Positions 56,354-64,000 of a stretch of 64,000 nucleotides of DNA are shown here, piece by piece. Below the pieces are notes generated by a model. It did no database searches. It saw only the letters and a program-made list of their open reading frames with translations, and was not told the origin of the DNA. The stretch covers positions 1 to 64,000 of the forward strand of contig SUUG01000015.1 of NCBI GenBank assembly GCA_015062655.1, read 5' to 3'. This DNA is from Coriobacteriaceae bacterium. Lineage in GTDB: Bacteria > Actinomycetota > Coriobacteriia > Coriobacteriales > Coriobacteriaceae. The position numbers were made by a program, and so were the translations under genes. How positions within the stretch are numbered: the stretch's first letter is position 1; every line of letters begins with the position of its first letter.

Positions 56354-57154
56354 TTGAGTTACCGCGTATCGACGCAGGCCTATTCGGGCCCCTTCGACCT
56401 GCTGCTGCAGCTCGTCTCCCGCCAGAAGGTCGACATCGGGTCAATCTCGATCGCGGAGGTGGCCGAGCAGTACCTGGCCGAGGTGGACCGGCTGGAGTCG
56501 ATCGACCTCGATGTGGCGAGCGACTTCTTGCTCGTCGCCGCGACCCTGCTCGACATCAAGGCCGCGAGCCTCGTGCCCGACGAGCCCAAGCGCGCGCAGC
56601 TCGATGAGGACGACGAGGCGGAGCTCGCCGACCTCTCGGGCGACGCCCTGCGCGAGGTGCTCATCCAGCGGCTCATCGCCTACAAGCAGTTCCGCGCCGC
56701 CGCGGCCGCCCTGGGCGCGCGCATGGAGGCCGAGAGCCGCATGCACCCGCGCGTGGCGGGCCCCGACCCGGCCTTCCTGAACCTCATGCCCGATTACCTC
56801 GCCGGCATCACGCTGAGGGGCCTCGCGGTGATCTGCGCCGACATCGACGGCCGCCGCGAGCGCTTCCTGCTCGAGGCCGAGCACGTCGCGCCCCACCGCA
56901 TCCCGCTCGAGCTCACGGTGGCCTCGGTGGACCGCGTGACCATCTCCCGCCCTCGCACCACCTTCCGCGAGCTGCTCGACGGCGATGCCACGACCGAGCA
57001 GGTCGTGGCGACGTTCCTCGCCATCCTCGAGCTCGCCAAGCGCGGATCGGTGACGCTTTCGCAAGACGAGAACTTCGGTACGATCCAGATCGACCGCGTC
57101 GAGGGCGCGCCGGCCTACGAGCCGGGCTCCGCCCTCGATATCGAGGAGGACTGA
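56354..57154 (+). CDS. scpA: Segregation and condensation protein A
   Basis: ScpA is the kleisin subunit of the SMC-ScpAB complex, which compacts and separates chromosomes. The 266-residue protein has the N-terminal SMC-neck-binding part (AYSGPFDLLLQLVSRQKVDI, SDFLLVAATLLDIKAASLVP) and the C-terminal winged helix (TTEQVVATFLAILELAKRGS). The TTG start has AAGGAG 6 nt upstream. scpB follows after 5 nt. smc itself is not in the window. Confidence 0.95.
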   Translation: MSYRVSTQAYSGPFDLLLQLVSRQKVDIGSISIAEVAEQYLAEVDRLESIDLDVASDFLLVAATLLDIKAASLVPDEPKRAQLDEDDEAELADLSGDALREVLIQRLIAYKQFRAAAAALGARMEAESRMHPRVAGPDPAFLNLMPDYLAGITLRGLAVICADIDGRRERFLLEAEHVAPHRIPLELTVASVDRVTISRPRTTFRELLDGDATTEQVVATFLAILELAKRGSVTLSQDENFGTIQIDRVEGAPAYEPGSALDIEED

Positions 57155-57159
57155 GCCAG

Positions 57160-57873
57160 ATGGCTGACCTTGGCACCCTGAACCCCGACTCGCTCAAAGG
57201 CGCCCTCGAGGCGCTTTTGCTCGTGGCCAGCGACCCGGTGAGCGCCAGCTCGCTCGCGCAGACGCTCGATGTCGCACCGGGCGAGGTGGCATCGCTTCTG
57301 GCGGAGCTCCAGGTTGAGTACGGGGAGGCGAACCGCGGCTTCCAGCTGCGCGAGGTTGCGGGCGGCTGGCGGCTCTTCACCCATCCGGCCTACCACGAGC
57401 AGGTCGAGGCCTTCATCCTCTCCTGGGACACCCAGCGCCTCTCGCAGGCGGCGCTCGAGACCCTCGCGGTCATCGCCTACCACCAGCCCGTGACGCGCGA
57501 GATGGTCAAGGGCATCCGCGGGGTCAACTCCGACGGCGTGATCTCCTCCCTCGTCGACAAGGGGCTCATCCGCGAGGTCGGCCGCGATGCGCAGCGTGGC
57601 GGGGCGATCATCTACGCCACCACGAACGCGTTCTTGGAGAAGTTCGGGCTCAGGAGCACCAAGGACCTGCCCGACCTCGAGCAGTTCGCCCCCGATGAGC
57701 AGGCGCGCCAGTTCATCCGCGAGCGTCTCTCGGGCCGGGCGATCCAGTCGACGCTCGAGGAGGCCGAGGAGGATCTCGAGGAGGAGCGCGAGCTCATCGA
57801 CGCGGCCGACGAGCCGGGCGAGGACGAGATCCCCATCATCGGAACGGCGACGGGGGACCTCTATGAGGATTGA
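57160..57873 (+). CDS. scpB: Segregation and condensation protein B
   Basis: This partner of ScpA dimerises through winged-helix domains. The 237-residue protein has LKGALEALLLVASDPVSASS, QLREVAGGWRLFTHP, LSQAALETLAVIAYHQPVTR and VDKGLIREVGRDAQRGG, all typical. About 60 acidic residues extend past the conserved core. Its end overlaps the rluB start by 11 nt. Confidence 0.96.
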   Translation: MADLGTLNPDSLKGALEALLLVASDPVSASSLAQTLDVAPGEVASLLAELQVEYGEANRGFQLREVAGGWRLFTHPAYHEQVEAFILSWDTQRLSQAALETLAVIAYHQPVTREMVKGIRGVNSDGVISSLVDKGLIREVGRDAQRGGAIIYATTNAFLEKFGLRSTKDLPDLEQFAPDEQARQFIRERLSGRAIQSTLEEAEEDLEEERELIDAADEPGEDEIPIIGTATGDLYED

Positions 57874-58636
57874 GCCCGCCGTCGGTGAGGCCCCGCGCAC
57901 GGTGCCGATGAGGCTCCAGCGCTTCCTGGCCCGCGCCGGGGTGGCGAGCCGCCGGGGCTCCGAGGACCTCATGACCGCCGGGCGCGTCCGCGTGAACGGC
58001 GAGGTCGCCTCCGAGCTCGGCACCAAGGTCGATCCGGCCCGCGACGAGGTCACGGTCGACGGCCGCGCGGTCAGGCTCGCCGACGGGGCGGTCCACCTGA
58101 TGCTCCACAAGCCCGCCGGCTACCTCACGACCATGCGCGACCCGCAGGGGCGGCCGTGCGTCGCGAGCCTCGTGCCCACCGAGCGCCATCCGGGCCTCTT
58201 CCCCGTGGGGCGCCTCGACCGCGACACGACGGGCCTTCTGCTGTTCACCACCGACGGGGACCTCGCGCAGAACCTGCTCCACCCCTCCAAGCACGTGTGG
58301 AAGACCTACCTCGCCGTGGTGGACGGGCTCATGGCCGACCGCGAGCTCGATCCGCTGCGCCGCGGCATCGAGCTGGACGACGGGCCCTGCCAGCCGGCGC
58401 GCTGTCGGATCGTGGGCACCCGGCCCGAGCAGGGGGCCACCGAGGTCGAGGTCGTCATCCGCGAGGGGCGCAAGAACCAGGTGAAGCGCATGCTCTCCCG
58501 CGTGCGCCATCCCGTGATCGCCCTGCACCGCTCCCGGTTCGGCCCGCTCGAGCTCTCCGACCTTCCCGAGGGCTCCTGGCGCCCCCTCACCGCATCCGAG
58601 ATCGACGCCCTCACGCATCCGAAAGGAACCGACTGA
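57863..58636 (+). CDS. rluB: 23S rRNA pseudouridine synthase RluB-type
   Basis: This RsuA/RluB-family enzyme has 257 residues. An N-terminal S4 domain (MRLQRFLARAGVASRRGSED, about 16-75) precedes the catalytic domain, with the active Asp in GRLDRDTTGLLLFTTDGDL and the box EVVIREGRKNQVKRMLSRV. The target is inferred from the scpAB neighbourhood, where RluB orthologues are usual. A target in 16S rRNA is less likely. The ATG at 57863 has GGGGGA 5 nt upstream. Confidence 0.9.
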   Translation: MRIEPAVGEAPRTVPMRLQRFLARAGVASRRGSEDLMTAGRVRVNGEVASELGTKVDPARDEVTVDGRAVRLADGAVHLMLHKPAGYLTTMRDPQGRPCVASLVPTERHPGLFPVGRLDRDTTGLLLFTTDGDLAQNLLHPSKHVWKTYLAVVDGLMADRELDPLRRGIELDDGPCQPARCRIVGTRPEQGATEVEVVIREGRKNQVKRMLSRVRHPVIALHRSRFGPLELSDLPEGSWRPLTASEIDALTHPKGTD

Positions 58637-59313
58637 TGATCATCGCAATCGACGGGCCCGCGGGGTCCGGCAAGTCCACCGTCGCCCGCGAGGTGGCCCG
58701 CCGCTTCGGCTTCGAGAAGCTCGACACCGGGGCGCTCTACCGGGCCGTGGCGGTGGTGTGCTCCGAGGAGGGGATCGACCTCGCCGACCTCGACGCGGTG
58801 GCGGCGCGCGCCGAGGCGCTCGAGCTCGCCTTCGAGGCAACGGGCGAGGCTGCCCGGATCGCCGCCGACGGGCGCGACCTCTCCGATGAGATCCGCACCT
58901 CCCGGGTTGACCGCATCGTTTCCGCCGTCGCCACGAACCCCGGCGTGCGCCGCGCGCTTCTGCCGGCCCAGCGCTCCTTCGCCTGCGGCCGCGACGTCGT
59001 GGCCGAGGGGCGCGACATCGGGACCGTGGTCTTCCCGGCAGCCGAGCTCAAGGTCTTCCTCACGGCTGACCCGCGCGAGCGCGCCCATCGCCGGGTCGCC
59101 CAGCGTCACGAGCACGACGGCGCCCCCGCGCCCGCCGGCGCCCTCGCGCGCGAGGAGGCCGAGACGCTCGCCGACATCGAGCGACGCGACGCCGCAGACG
59201 CCGCGAACACGGTGCCGGCCGCGGACGCCGTCCGCATCGACTCGACCTCCCGCACCATCGACGAGATCGTCTGCGAGATCGGCCGCCTGATCGCTGAACG
59301 GAGGGCATCGTGA
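58636..59313 (+). CDS. cmk: Cytidylate kinase
   Basis: It phosphorylates CMP and dCMP. The 225-residue protein has the P-loop IAIDGPAGSGKSTVAREVAR, KLDTGALYRAV, GRDIGTVVFP and the late LADIERRDAADAAN box. Its ATG overlaps the rluB stop (TGATG) and its stop overlaps plsC (GTGA). GAAAGGA lies 9 nt upstream. Confidence 0.96.
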   Translation: MIIAIDGPAGSGKSTVAREVARRFGFEKLDTGALYRAVAVVCSEEGIDLADLDAVAARAEALELAFEATGEAARIAADGRDLSDEIRTSRVDRIVSAVATNPGVRRALLPAQRSFACGRDVVAEGRDIGTVVFPAAELKVFLTADPRERAHRRVAQRHEHDGAPAPAGALAREEAETLADIERRDAADAANTVPAADAVRIDSTSRTIDEIVCEIGRLIAERRAS

Positions 59314-60026
59314 GCCGCTGGAGCCCCGAGGACTTCCACGGCCGTCCTATGCGCGAGTTCCCGCTCGCCGACCGCATCCTGCTCAAGGTCGCGCTCGGGG
59401 TGCTCTGGGCGGTCTCCAAGATCATGTGGCGCTGGCGCGTCGAGGGGGCCGAGCACCTGCGGCCGGGCGAGACCGGCTCGGTCATCATCTGCAACCACAC
59501 CTCGATGGGCGAGGTCGTGGTCATCATGGCGCACCTGCTCATGAGCGGCGCGCCCACACGCTGCATCGGCAAGTCGGAGTTCTTCGAGAACAAGCTCATC
59601 GCCTGGGCGTTCTCGCGTGCGGGCGCCATCCCGGTGAAGCGCGGGAGCGCCGACATGGGGGCCCTGCGCGCGGCCCAGCACGCGCTCGCCCGCGGGGAGC
59701 ACGTGCTGATCTTCCCCGAGGGCACCCGCATCCGCACTGACGACCAGCCCGTCGAGGTGCACGGCGGCTATGCGCTCATCGCGCAGATGGGCAAGGCCCC
59801 CGTGGCGCCGCTTGCGGTCTGCGGCTTCCGCGACGTGACCCCGCCCGGCGCGCGCCTGCCGCGTCCCCTGAAATGCTGGCTTCGCGCCGGCGAGCCCGTG
59901 TCGCTCGACGACGCCCCTGAGGGGCTGCGCCGCCGCGAGCGCCTGGCCTGGCTCGAGGACGAGGGCATGCGCCGCGTCTACGCCCTGCGCGACGCGCTCC
60001 AGGCCGAGCACCCGGGGAGGAGATGA
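59310..60026 (+). CDS. plsC: 1-acyl-sn-glycerol-3-phosphate acyltransferase (PlsC family)
   Basis: It adds the second acyl chain to lysophosphatidate at the membrane. The 238-residue protein has one hydrophobic segment near 25-45. The catalytic NHTSMGE has His63, but Glu68 stands where the family's HX4D motif has Asp. FPEGTRIRT is intact. In bacteria such as Firmicutes, cmk-plsC-ispH is a known order. The GTG start overlaps cmk by 4 nt. Confidence 0.9.
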   Translation: MSRWSPEDFHGRPMREFPLADRILLKVALGVLWAVSKIMWRWRVEGAEHLRPGETGSVIICNHTSMGEVVVIMAHLLMSGAPTRCIGKSEFFENKLIAWAFSRAGAIPVKRGSADMGALRAAQHALARGEHVLIFPEGTRIRTDDQPVEVHGGYALIAQMGKAPVAPLAVCGFRDVTPPGARLPRPLKCWLRAGEPVSLDDAPEGLRRRERLAWLEDEGMRRVYALRDALQAEHPGRR

Positions 60027-60913
60027 TGGAGCGCACCCTGATCGAGGTCGCCGGGCACGCCGGCGTGTGCTACGGGGTGGAGCGGGCACTGCGGATGACC
60101 CGCGACGCCGCGGCGGCGGCCGAGCGGCCCGTCCGCACCCTGGGGCCGCTCATCCACAACCCGCGCGTCGTCTCCGAGCTCGAGGCGGCCGGCGTCGGCA
60201 TGGCCGATGAGCTCGCCGACGCCGACACCGGCACCGTCGTCATCCGCGCCCACGGCGTGACGCCGTCGGTCATCGACCGCGCCCGCCGCGGCGGCCTCGA
60301 CGTGGTCGACGCCACCTGCCCCTACGTCGCGAAGGTGCACCGCGCCGCCGAGCGCCTCGCCACCGAGGGGTTCCAGGTCGTCGTCGTAGGCGAGAGCGGC
60401 CACCCCGAGGTCGAGGGCATCGTCGGCCACGCGGGGCCGGGCACCCTCGTCGTCAGCGACCCCGCCGAGCTCGCCGGCGCGCAGATCTCCCGGCGCGTGG
60501 GCGTGGTCGTCCAGACCACGCAGACCGACGAGAACCTCGCCGCCGTCGTGGCGGCCCTCGTGCCGCGCGCCACCGAGCTGCGCGTCGTCAACACCATCTG
60601 CAAGGCGACGCACGAGCGCCAGGCGAGCGCCGCGGAGCTCTCCGCCCGCGCCGACGCGATGATCGTCATCGGCGGCCGCAACTCCGGGAACACGCGGCGC
60701 CTCGTCGAGATCTGCGCCGCGCGCTGCGCGCGGACCCACCACATCGAGGACGCCTCAGAGATCGATCCGGAATGGGTCGCCCGCGCCGGGCTCGTGGGCG
60801 TGGGTGCGGGGGCCTCGACCCCGGCGTCCCATATCGAGCAGGTCGTCGACGCGCTCGAGCGGATCGTGCCGGGTGCCGAGGTGTCCTGGGATCGCGGGGT
60901 GGGCCGTGGCTGA
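60026..60913 (+). CDS. ispH: 4-hydroxy-3-methylbut-2-enyl diphosphate reductase (IspH)
   Basis: This is the last step of the MEP pathway, giving IPP and DMAPP with a [4Fe-4S] cluster. The 295-residue protein has the three cluster cysteines in GVCYGVERAL, VDATCPYVAKVH and NTICKATHERQ, plus the HGV motif in VIRAHGVTPSV and GGRNSGNTRRLVEIC. The ATG at 60026 has GGAGG 5 nt upstream. An ATG one codon earlier is possible. Its end overlaps the DUF512 gene by 8 nt. Confidence 0.96.
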   Translation: MERTLIEVAGHAGVCYGVERALRMTRDAAAAAERPVRTLGPLIHNPRVVSELEAAGVGMADELADADTGTVVIRAHGVTPSVIDRARRGGLDVVDATCPYVAKVHRAAERLATEGFQVVVVGESGHPEVEGIVGHAGPGTLVVSDPAELAGAQISRRVGVVVQTTQTDENLAAVVAALVPRATELRVVNTICKATHERQASAAELSARADAMIVIGGRNSGNTRRLVEICAARCARTHHIEDASEIDPEWVARAGLVGVGAGASTPASHIEQVVDALERIVPGAEVSWDRGVGRG

Positions 60914-62327
60914 GCCGACGATCGGCGCCTACGCGAAGGCCGCCTCGGACTACGGCTCTCAGAGCCGGCGCGCCCGCGGCGACGAGGGGTTCAAGGGCGC
61001 GCTCGTCACGGCCGTGCGGCCCGAGTCCCCGGCCGACGACGCCGGCATCGAGGCCGGCATGTACGTGGCGCGTGTGGCCGGCAAGCCCCTGACCGACATG
61101 ATCGTCTGGCTGTGGGAGGCCGATGAGGACGAGGTCGAGCTCGTGGTCCTCGACCCCGCGGACGGTTCTGTGAACCCCTGCGCGCTCGAGCGCTACCCCG
61201 GCGAGGACTGGGGCCTCACCTTCGACGACGCGGTCTTCGACGGGATGCGCACCTGCGTGAACGCCTGTGTGTTCTGCTTCATGACGATGCTGCCCCCTGA
61301 GAGCCGCAAGACCCTGACGATCCGCGACGACGACTACCGCCTCTCCTTCCTCCAGGGCAACTTCGTCACGCTCACCAACATGTCGGATGCGGACGTCGCC
61401 GAGGTCATCGAGAAGAACCTCTCGCCGATGAACGTCTCCATCCACGCGATCACGCCCGAGGTGCGCCGCCGTCTGATCGGGCGCAACGCGCCGCGCGGCA
61501 TCGAGGTGCTCGAACGCCTCATGGCGGCCGGGATCGAGATCCATGCGCAGATCGTGCTCTGCCCCGGGTTGAACGACGGCGCCGAGCTCACCGCCACCTT
61601 GGACTACTGCGAGCGCCATGAGCAGATCACGAGCCTGGGTATCGTCCCGCTCGGGTTCACCAAGCACCAGAAGCGGTTCACGAGCTCCTATTCCGACGAC
61701 GAGTCCGCCGCCCGTGCCGTGGTGCGCCAGGTGCGCCCCTACCAGGACCGCGCGCACGAGCGCTTCGGGCGCCACACCTTCCAGCTCTCCGACGAGTTCT
61801 TCCTCGCGGCCCGGCTCGATCCGCCGCCCGCCGACTTCTACGACGGCTACCCGCAGTTCTACGACGGCATCGGCATGATCCGCTCCTATATGGACGAGAC
61901 CGACGAGTTGCTATCGACGGGGGAGGGGCGCCTGGCCGCCTGCGCTGCCGCGCTCGGGCGCGAGGGCCTCGCGCTCCAGGCGCTCTCGGGCACGGCCGCC
62001 CGCGACACGGTGGCGCGCCTCATTGAGGCTCCCGCGCTCGGCGGCCGCGTCGTCGCGATCGAGAACCGCTACTTCGGCGGCAACGTCGACGTGACGGGCC
62101 TCATCTGCGCCGAGGACGTCCTCGCCCAGCTCCCGGACGAGCTGGCGGGCATTATGCTCATTCTGCCCTCCATCATGTTCAACGCGGCGGGCCTCACGCT
62201 TGACGGGTATCATCGAGACGACCTGCTCCAGCGCCTGGAGCAGCGCGGGGCGCGCCCCCGCATCGCACCGACCACTCCGAGCGAGCTCATCGAGGTCCTG
62301 GAGCAGGACCTCGGCGTCGCGCGCTGA
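60906..62327 (+). CDS. DUF512 radical-SAM-like Fe-S protein with PDZ domain
   Basis: Function is unknown. The 473-residue protein has an N-terminal PDZ-like part (about 30-80; AVRPESPADDAGIEAGMYVA), then a radical-SAM cluster motif CVNACVFC with Cys117, Cys121 and Cys124. LSFLQGNFVTLTNMSDADV, VSIHAITPEVRRRLIGRN and the DUF512 region (VPLGFTKHQKRFTSSYSDDE) follow. The family commonly sits beside der, as here. The GTG start overlaps ispH. I cannot name a substrate. Confidence 0.85.
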   Translation: MAEPTIGAYAKAASDYGSQSRRARGDEGFKGALVTAVRPESPADDAGIEAGMYVARVAGKPLTDMIVWLWEADEDEVELVVLDPADGSVNPCALERYPGEDWGLTFDDAVFDGMRTCVNACVFCFMTMLPPESRKTLTIRDDDYRLSFLQGNFVTLTNMSDADVAEVIEKNLSPMNVSIHAITPEVRRRLIGRNAPRGIEVLERLMAAGIEIHAQIVLCPGLNDGAELTATLDYCERHEQITSLGIVPLGFTKHQKRFTSSYSDDESAARAVVRQVRPYQDRAHERFGRHTFQLSDEFFLAARLDPPPADFYDGYPQFYDGIGMIRSYMDETDELLSTGEGRLAACAAALGREGLALQALSGTAARDTVARLIEAPALGGRVVAIENRYFGGNVDVTGLICAEDVLAQLPDELAGIMLILPSIMFNAAGLTLDGYHRDDLLQRLEQRGARPRIAPTTPSELIEVLEQDLGVAR

Positions 62328-62346
62328 CCGTATAGAGGAGCTGCAT

Positions 62347-63687
62347 ATGAAACCCATCGTCGCGATCGTGGGCAGGCCGAACGTCGGCAAATCCACCCTC
62401 GTCAACCGCATCGCGCAGTCGCACGACGCCATCGTGCACGAGAGCCGCGGCGTCACGCGCGACCGCAGCTACCACGAGGCCGACTGGAACGGCCGCTCCT
62501 TCGCGCTCGTCGACACCGGCGGCATCGAGCCCATGAAGAGCGATGACGTCTTCGCGAGCTCCATCCGCGACCAGGCGCTCGCCGCCGCCGAGGAGGCCGA
62601 CGTGATCCTGTTCGTCGTGGACGGGTCGGTCGGCGTGACCGAGGAGGATGAGAGCGTCGCCCGCATGCTCAAGCGCGTGAAGACGCCGGTGTTCCTCCTC
62701 GTCAACAAGCTCGACAACCCCGCGCGCGAGGACGAGGCGCTGTGGCCCTTCTACTCCTTGGGCGTCGGGGAGCCGCGCCCGCTCTCGGCGCTGCACGGCC
62801 ACGGCACCGGCGATTTGCTCGACGAGATCGTCGCCCTCCTCGGGGAGCAGGTCGACGATCTCGTCCCCGCCGATGACGACGCGCTTTCGGTCGCGATTAT
62901 CGGCCGGCCGAACGCGGGCAAGTCCTCGCTGTTCAACAAGGTGATCGGGTCGGACCGCTCGATCGTGTCCGACATCGCGGGCACCACGCGCGACGCCATC
63001 GACACCGTGGTTGAGCGCGACGACCGCCGCTACCGCCTCGTCGACACCGCGGGCATCCGCAAGAAGAGCACGGTCTACGAGAACATCGAGTACTACTCGA
63101 TGGTGCGGGGCCTGCGCGCGATCGACCGCGCCGACGTGGCCCTGCTCGTGGTGGACGCCACGACGGGCATGACCGAGCAGGACCAGAAGGTCGCCAACCT
63201 CGCCATCGAGCGCGGCTGCGCCCTTGTCATCCTGCTCAACAAATGGGACCTGCTGCATGAGGACCGCGAGCGCGAGCAGGTCATGGAGACGGTCTCCCGT
63301 CGCCTGACCCTCGCTCCCTGGGCGAGCGTGCTGCGCGTCTCGGCCCTCACGGGCCGCTCGGTCGAGAAGATCTGGGCGCTCATCGACGCCGCGGCGGCGG
63401 CCCGTGCCTCGCGCATCTCCACGGCGAAGCTCAACCAGTTCCTCACCGACCTGCGCGAGTTCGGCCACACGGTCGTCGACGGCAAGCGCCGCCTGCGTAT
63501 GCACTACGCCACCCAGGTCGCGGTGCGCCCGCCCACCTTCGCCTTCTTCGTGAACCACACCGATCTCGTCACCGACAGCTTCCGCCGCTACGTGGAGAAC
63601 CGCCTGCGCGAGAAGTTCATGCTCGACGGCACCCCCGTCCGCCTGCACTTCCGCAAGAAGAACGACTCGCGCGAGAAGGAGGTGTAG
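62347..63687 (+). CDS. der: Double-domain GTPase Der (EngA)
   Basis: Der is an essential 50S assembly GTPase with tandem G domains. The 446-residue protein has GRPNVGKST near 9-17 with DTGGIEP and NKLD, then GRPNAGKSS with DTAGIRKKS and NKWDLL. A KH-like C-terminal domain ends in MLDGTPVRLHFRKKNDSRE. The ATG at 62347 follows GAGGAG by 6 nt. Confidence 0.98.
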   Translation: MKPIVAIVGRPNVGKSTLVNRIAQSHDAIVHESRGVTRDRSYHEADWNGRSFALVDTGGIEPMKSDDVFASSIRDQALAAAEEADVILFVVDGSVGVTEEDESVARMLKRVKTPVFLLVNKLDNPAREDEALWPFYSLGVGEPRPLSALHGHGTGDLLDEIVALLGEQVDDLVPADDDALSVAIIGRPNAGKSSLFNKVIGSDRSIVSDIAGTTRDAIDTVVERDDRRYRLVDTAGIRKKSTVYENIEYYSMVRGLRAIDRADVALLVVDATTGMTEQDQKVANLAIERGCALVILLNKWDLLHEDREREQVMETVSRRLTLAPWASVLRVSALTGRSVEKIWALIDAAAAARASRISTAKLNQFLTDLREFGHTVVDGKRRLRMHYATQVAVRPPTFAFFVNHTDLVTDSFRRYVENRLREKFMLDGTPVRLHFRKKNDSREKEV

Positions 63688-63693
63688 GCCCGT

Positions 63694-64000
63694 ATGGCTG
63701 CCGGTGGCCTCGCGGTGGGGCTCCCCGTCGTCGGGGGGCTCATGCTCGCGTCCTATCTCATCTGCGGCATCCCCTTCGGCCTCATCCTCTCCCGCGCCCT
63801 CGGGCACAAGGACCTGAGGTCGGCCGGGTCGGGAAACATCGGGACCACCAACGCGCTGCGTGTGGCCGGTCCGCGCATCGCCGCAGCAACGCTCATCTTC
63901 GACGTGCTCAAGGGGACGTTGTGCGTGGCCGCCGCCCGCCTGCTCGCCGCGCGCTCGGGCCAGGGGGACGGCGACGGCCTGCTCGTGGCGCTCGTCGCCC
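63694..64000 (+). CDS. plsY: Glycerol-3-phosphate acyltransferase PlsY (partial)
   Basis: It makes lysophosphatidate from acyl-phosphate and glycerol 3-phosphate, the step before PlsC. Only the first 102 codons are in the window. They show a first membrane helix, [17 protein letters not shown], the glycine-rich [17 protein letters not shown] box and the second motif [17 protein letters not shown] precedes the ATG by about 10 nt. The gene continues past the right edge. Confidence 0.92.
   Translation, partial: MAAGGLAVGLPVVGGLMLASYLICGIPFGLILSRALGHKDLRSAGSGNIGTTNALRVAGPRIAAATLIFDVLKGTLCVAAARLLAARSGQGDGDGLLVALVA

Overview
This window is GC-rich bacterial chromosome with strong third-position G/C codon use. 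Every protein gene reads on the + strand except one, dinB. I place it in the actinobacterial class Coriobacteriia (Collinsella/Olsenella-like), by inference from gene content and order. The evidence is a two-subunit glycyl-tRNA synthetase, TrmFO, the MEP isoprenoid pathway, a pyruvate phosphate dikinase with its regulator, MreBCD/RodA, and a separate radical-SAM/DUF2344 pair just upstream of rplU-rpmA-obgE. The window is core genome: I see no phage, insertion sequence or CRISPR array.

Layout. 1-7.8 kb: an 8-bp tandem repeat, tRNA-Arg(CCG), a P-type cation ATPase, aconitase, a membrane-anchored zinc-ribbon protein and a cyclophilin. 7.8-18.8 kb: a TPR membrane protein, then the cell-elongation block mreB-mreC-mreD-PBP2-rodA, a DUF697 protein, and a radical-SAM protein translationally coupled to a DUF2344 protein. 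18.8-22.8 kb: rplU-rpmA, a strong terminator, then obgE-nadD-yqeK-rsfS. 22.8-24.5 kb: a convergent intergenic region full of hairpins and repeats, then dinB on the minus strand. 24.6-30.3 kb: rpsP-khpA-rimM-trmD-lepB and glyQ-glyS. 30.4-40.9 kb: the PPDK regulator and ppdK, rplS, rnhB, yraN-comM-dprA, trmFO and a XerC/D recombinase. 40.9-51.6 kb: rpsB-tsf, then pyrH-frr-uppS-cdsA-dxr-rseP-ispG-proS and a small DUF3006 protein. 51.6-53.3 kb: tRNA-Ala(GGC), tRNA-Met(CAT) and tRNA-Val(CAC) set in a repeat-rich non-coding region. 53.3-64 kb: an ABC-F ATPase, a small membrane protein, an M50 protease, and the tightly coupled run scpA-scpB-rluB-cmk-plsC-ispH-DUF512-der-plsY, the last cut by the window edge.

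How the genes work together. Most are growth functions grouped by process: ribosome parts and maturation (rplU, rpmA, rpsP, rplS, rpsB, tsf, frr, obgE, rsfS, rimM, der, rluB), tRNA modification and charging (trmD, trmFO, glyQS, proS), lateral-wall synthesis (mre block), isoprenoid and phospholipid supply (uppS, cdsA, dxr, ispG, ispH, plsC, plsY) and chromosome maintenance (scpAB, XerC/D, dprA/comM, rnhB). Many genes overlap their upstream neighbour by 1-17 nt, and GTG/TTG starts are frequent.

The least ordinary observations are: (i) a dispersed intergenic repeat family around the tRNA genes, with a short relative in the rsfS/dinB interval; (ii) a roughly 90-residue insertion with a winged-helix-like stretch inside RseP; (iii) a PlsC whose HX4D Asp is Glu; (iv) a DUF697 protein without a GTPase domain beside the elongasome genes. 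I found no clear new defence or biosynthetic system.
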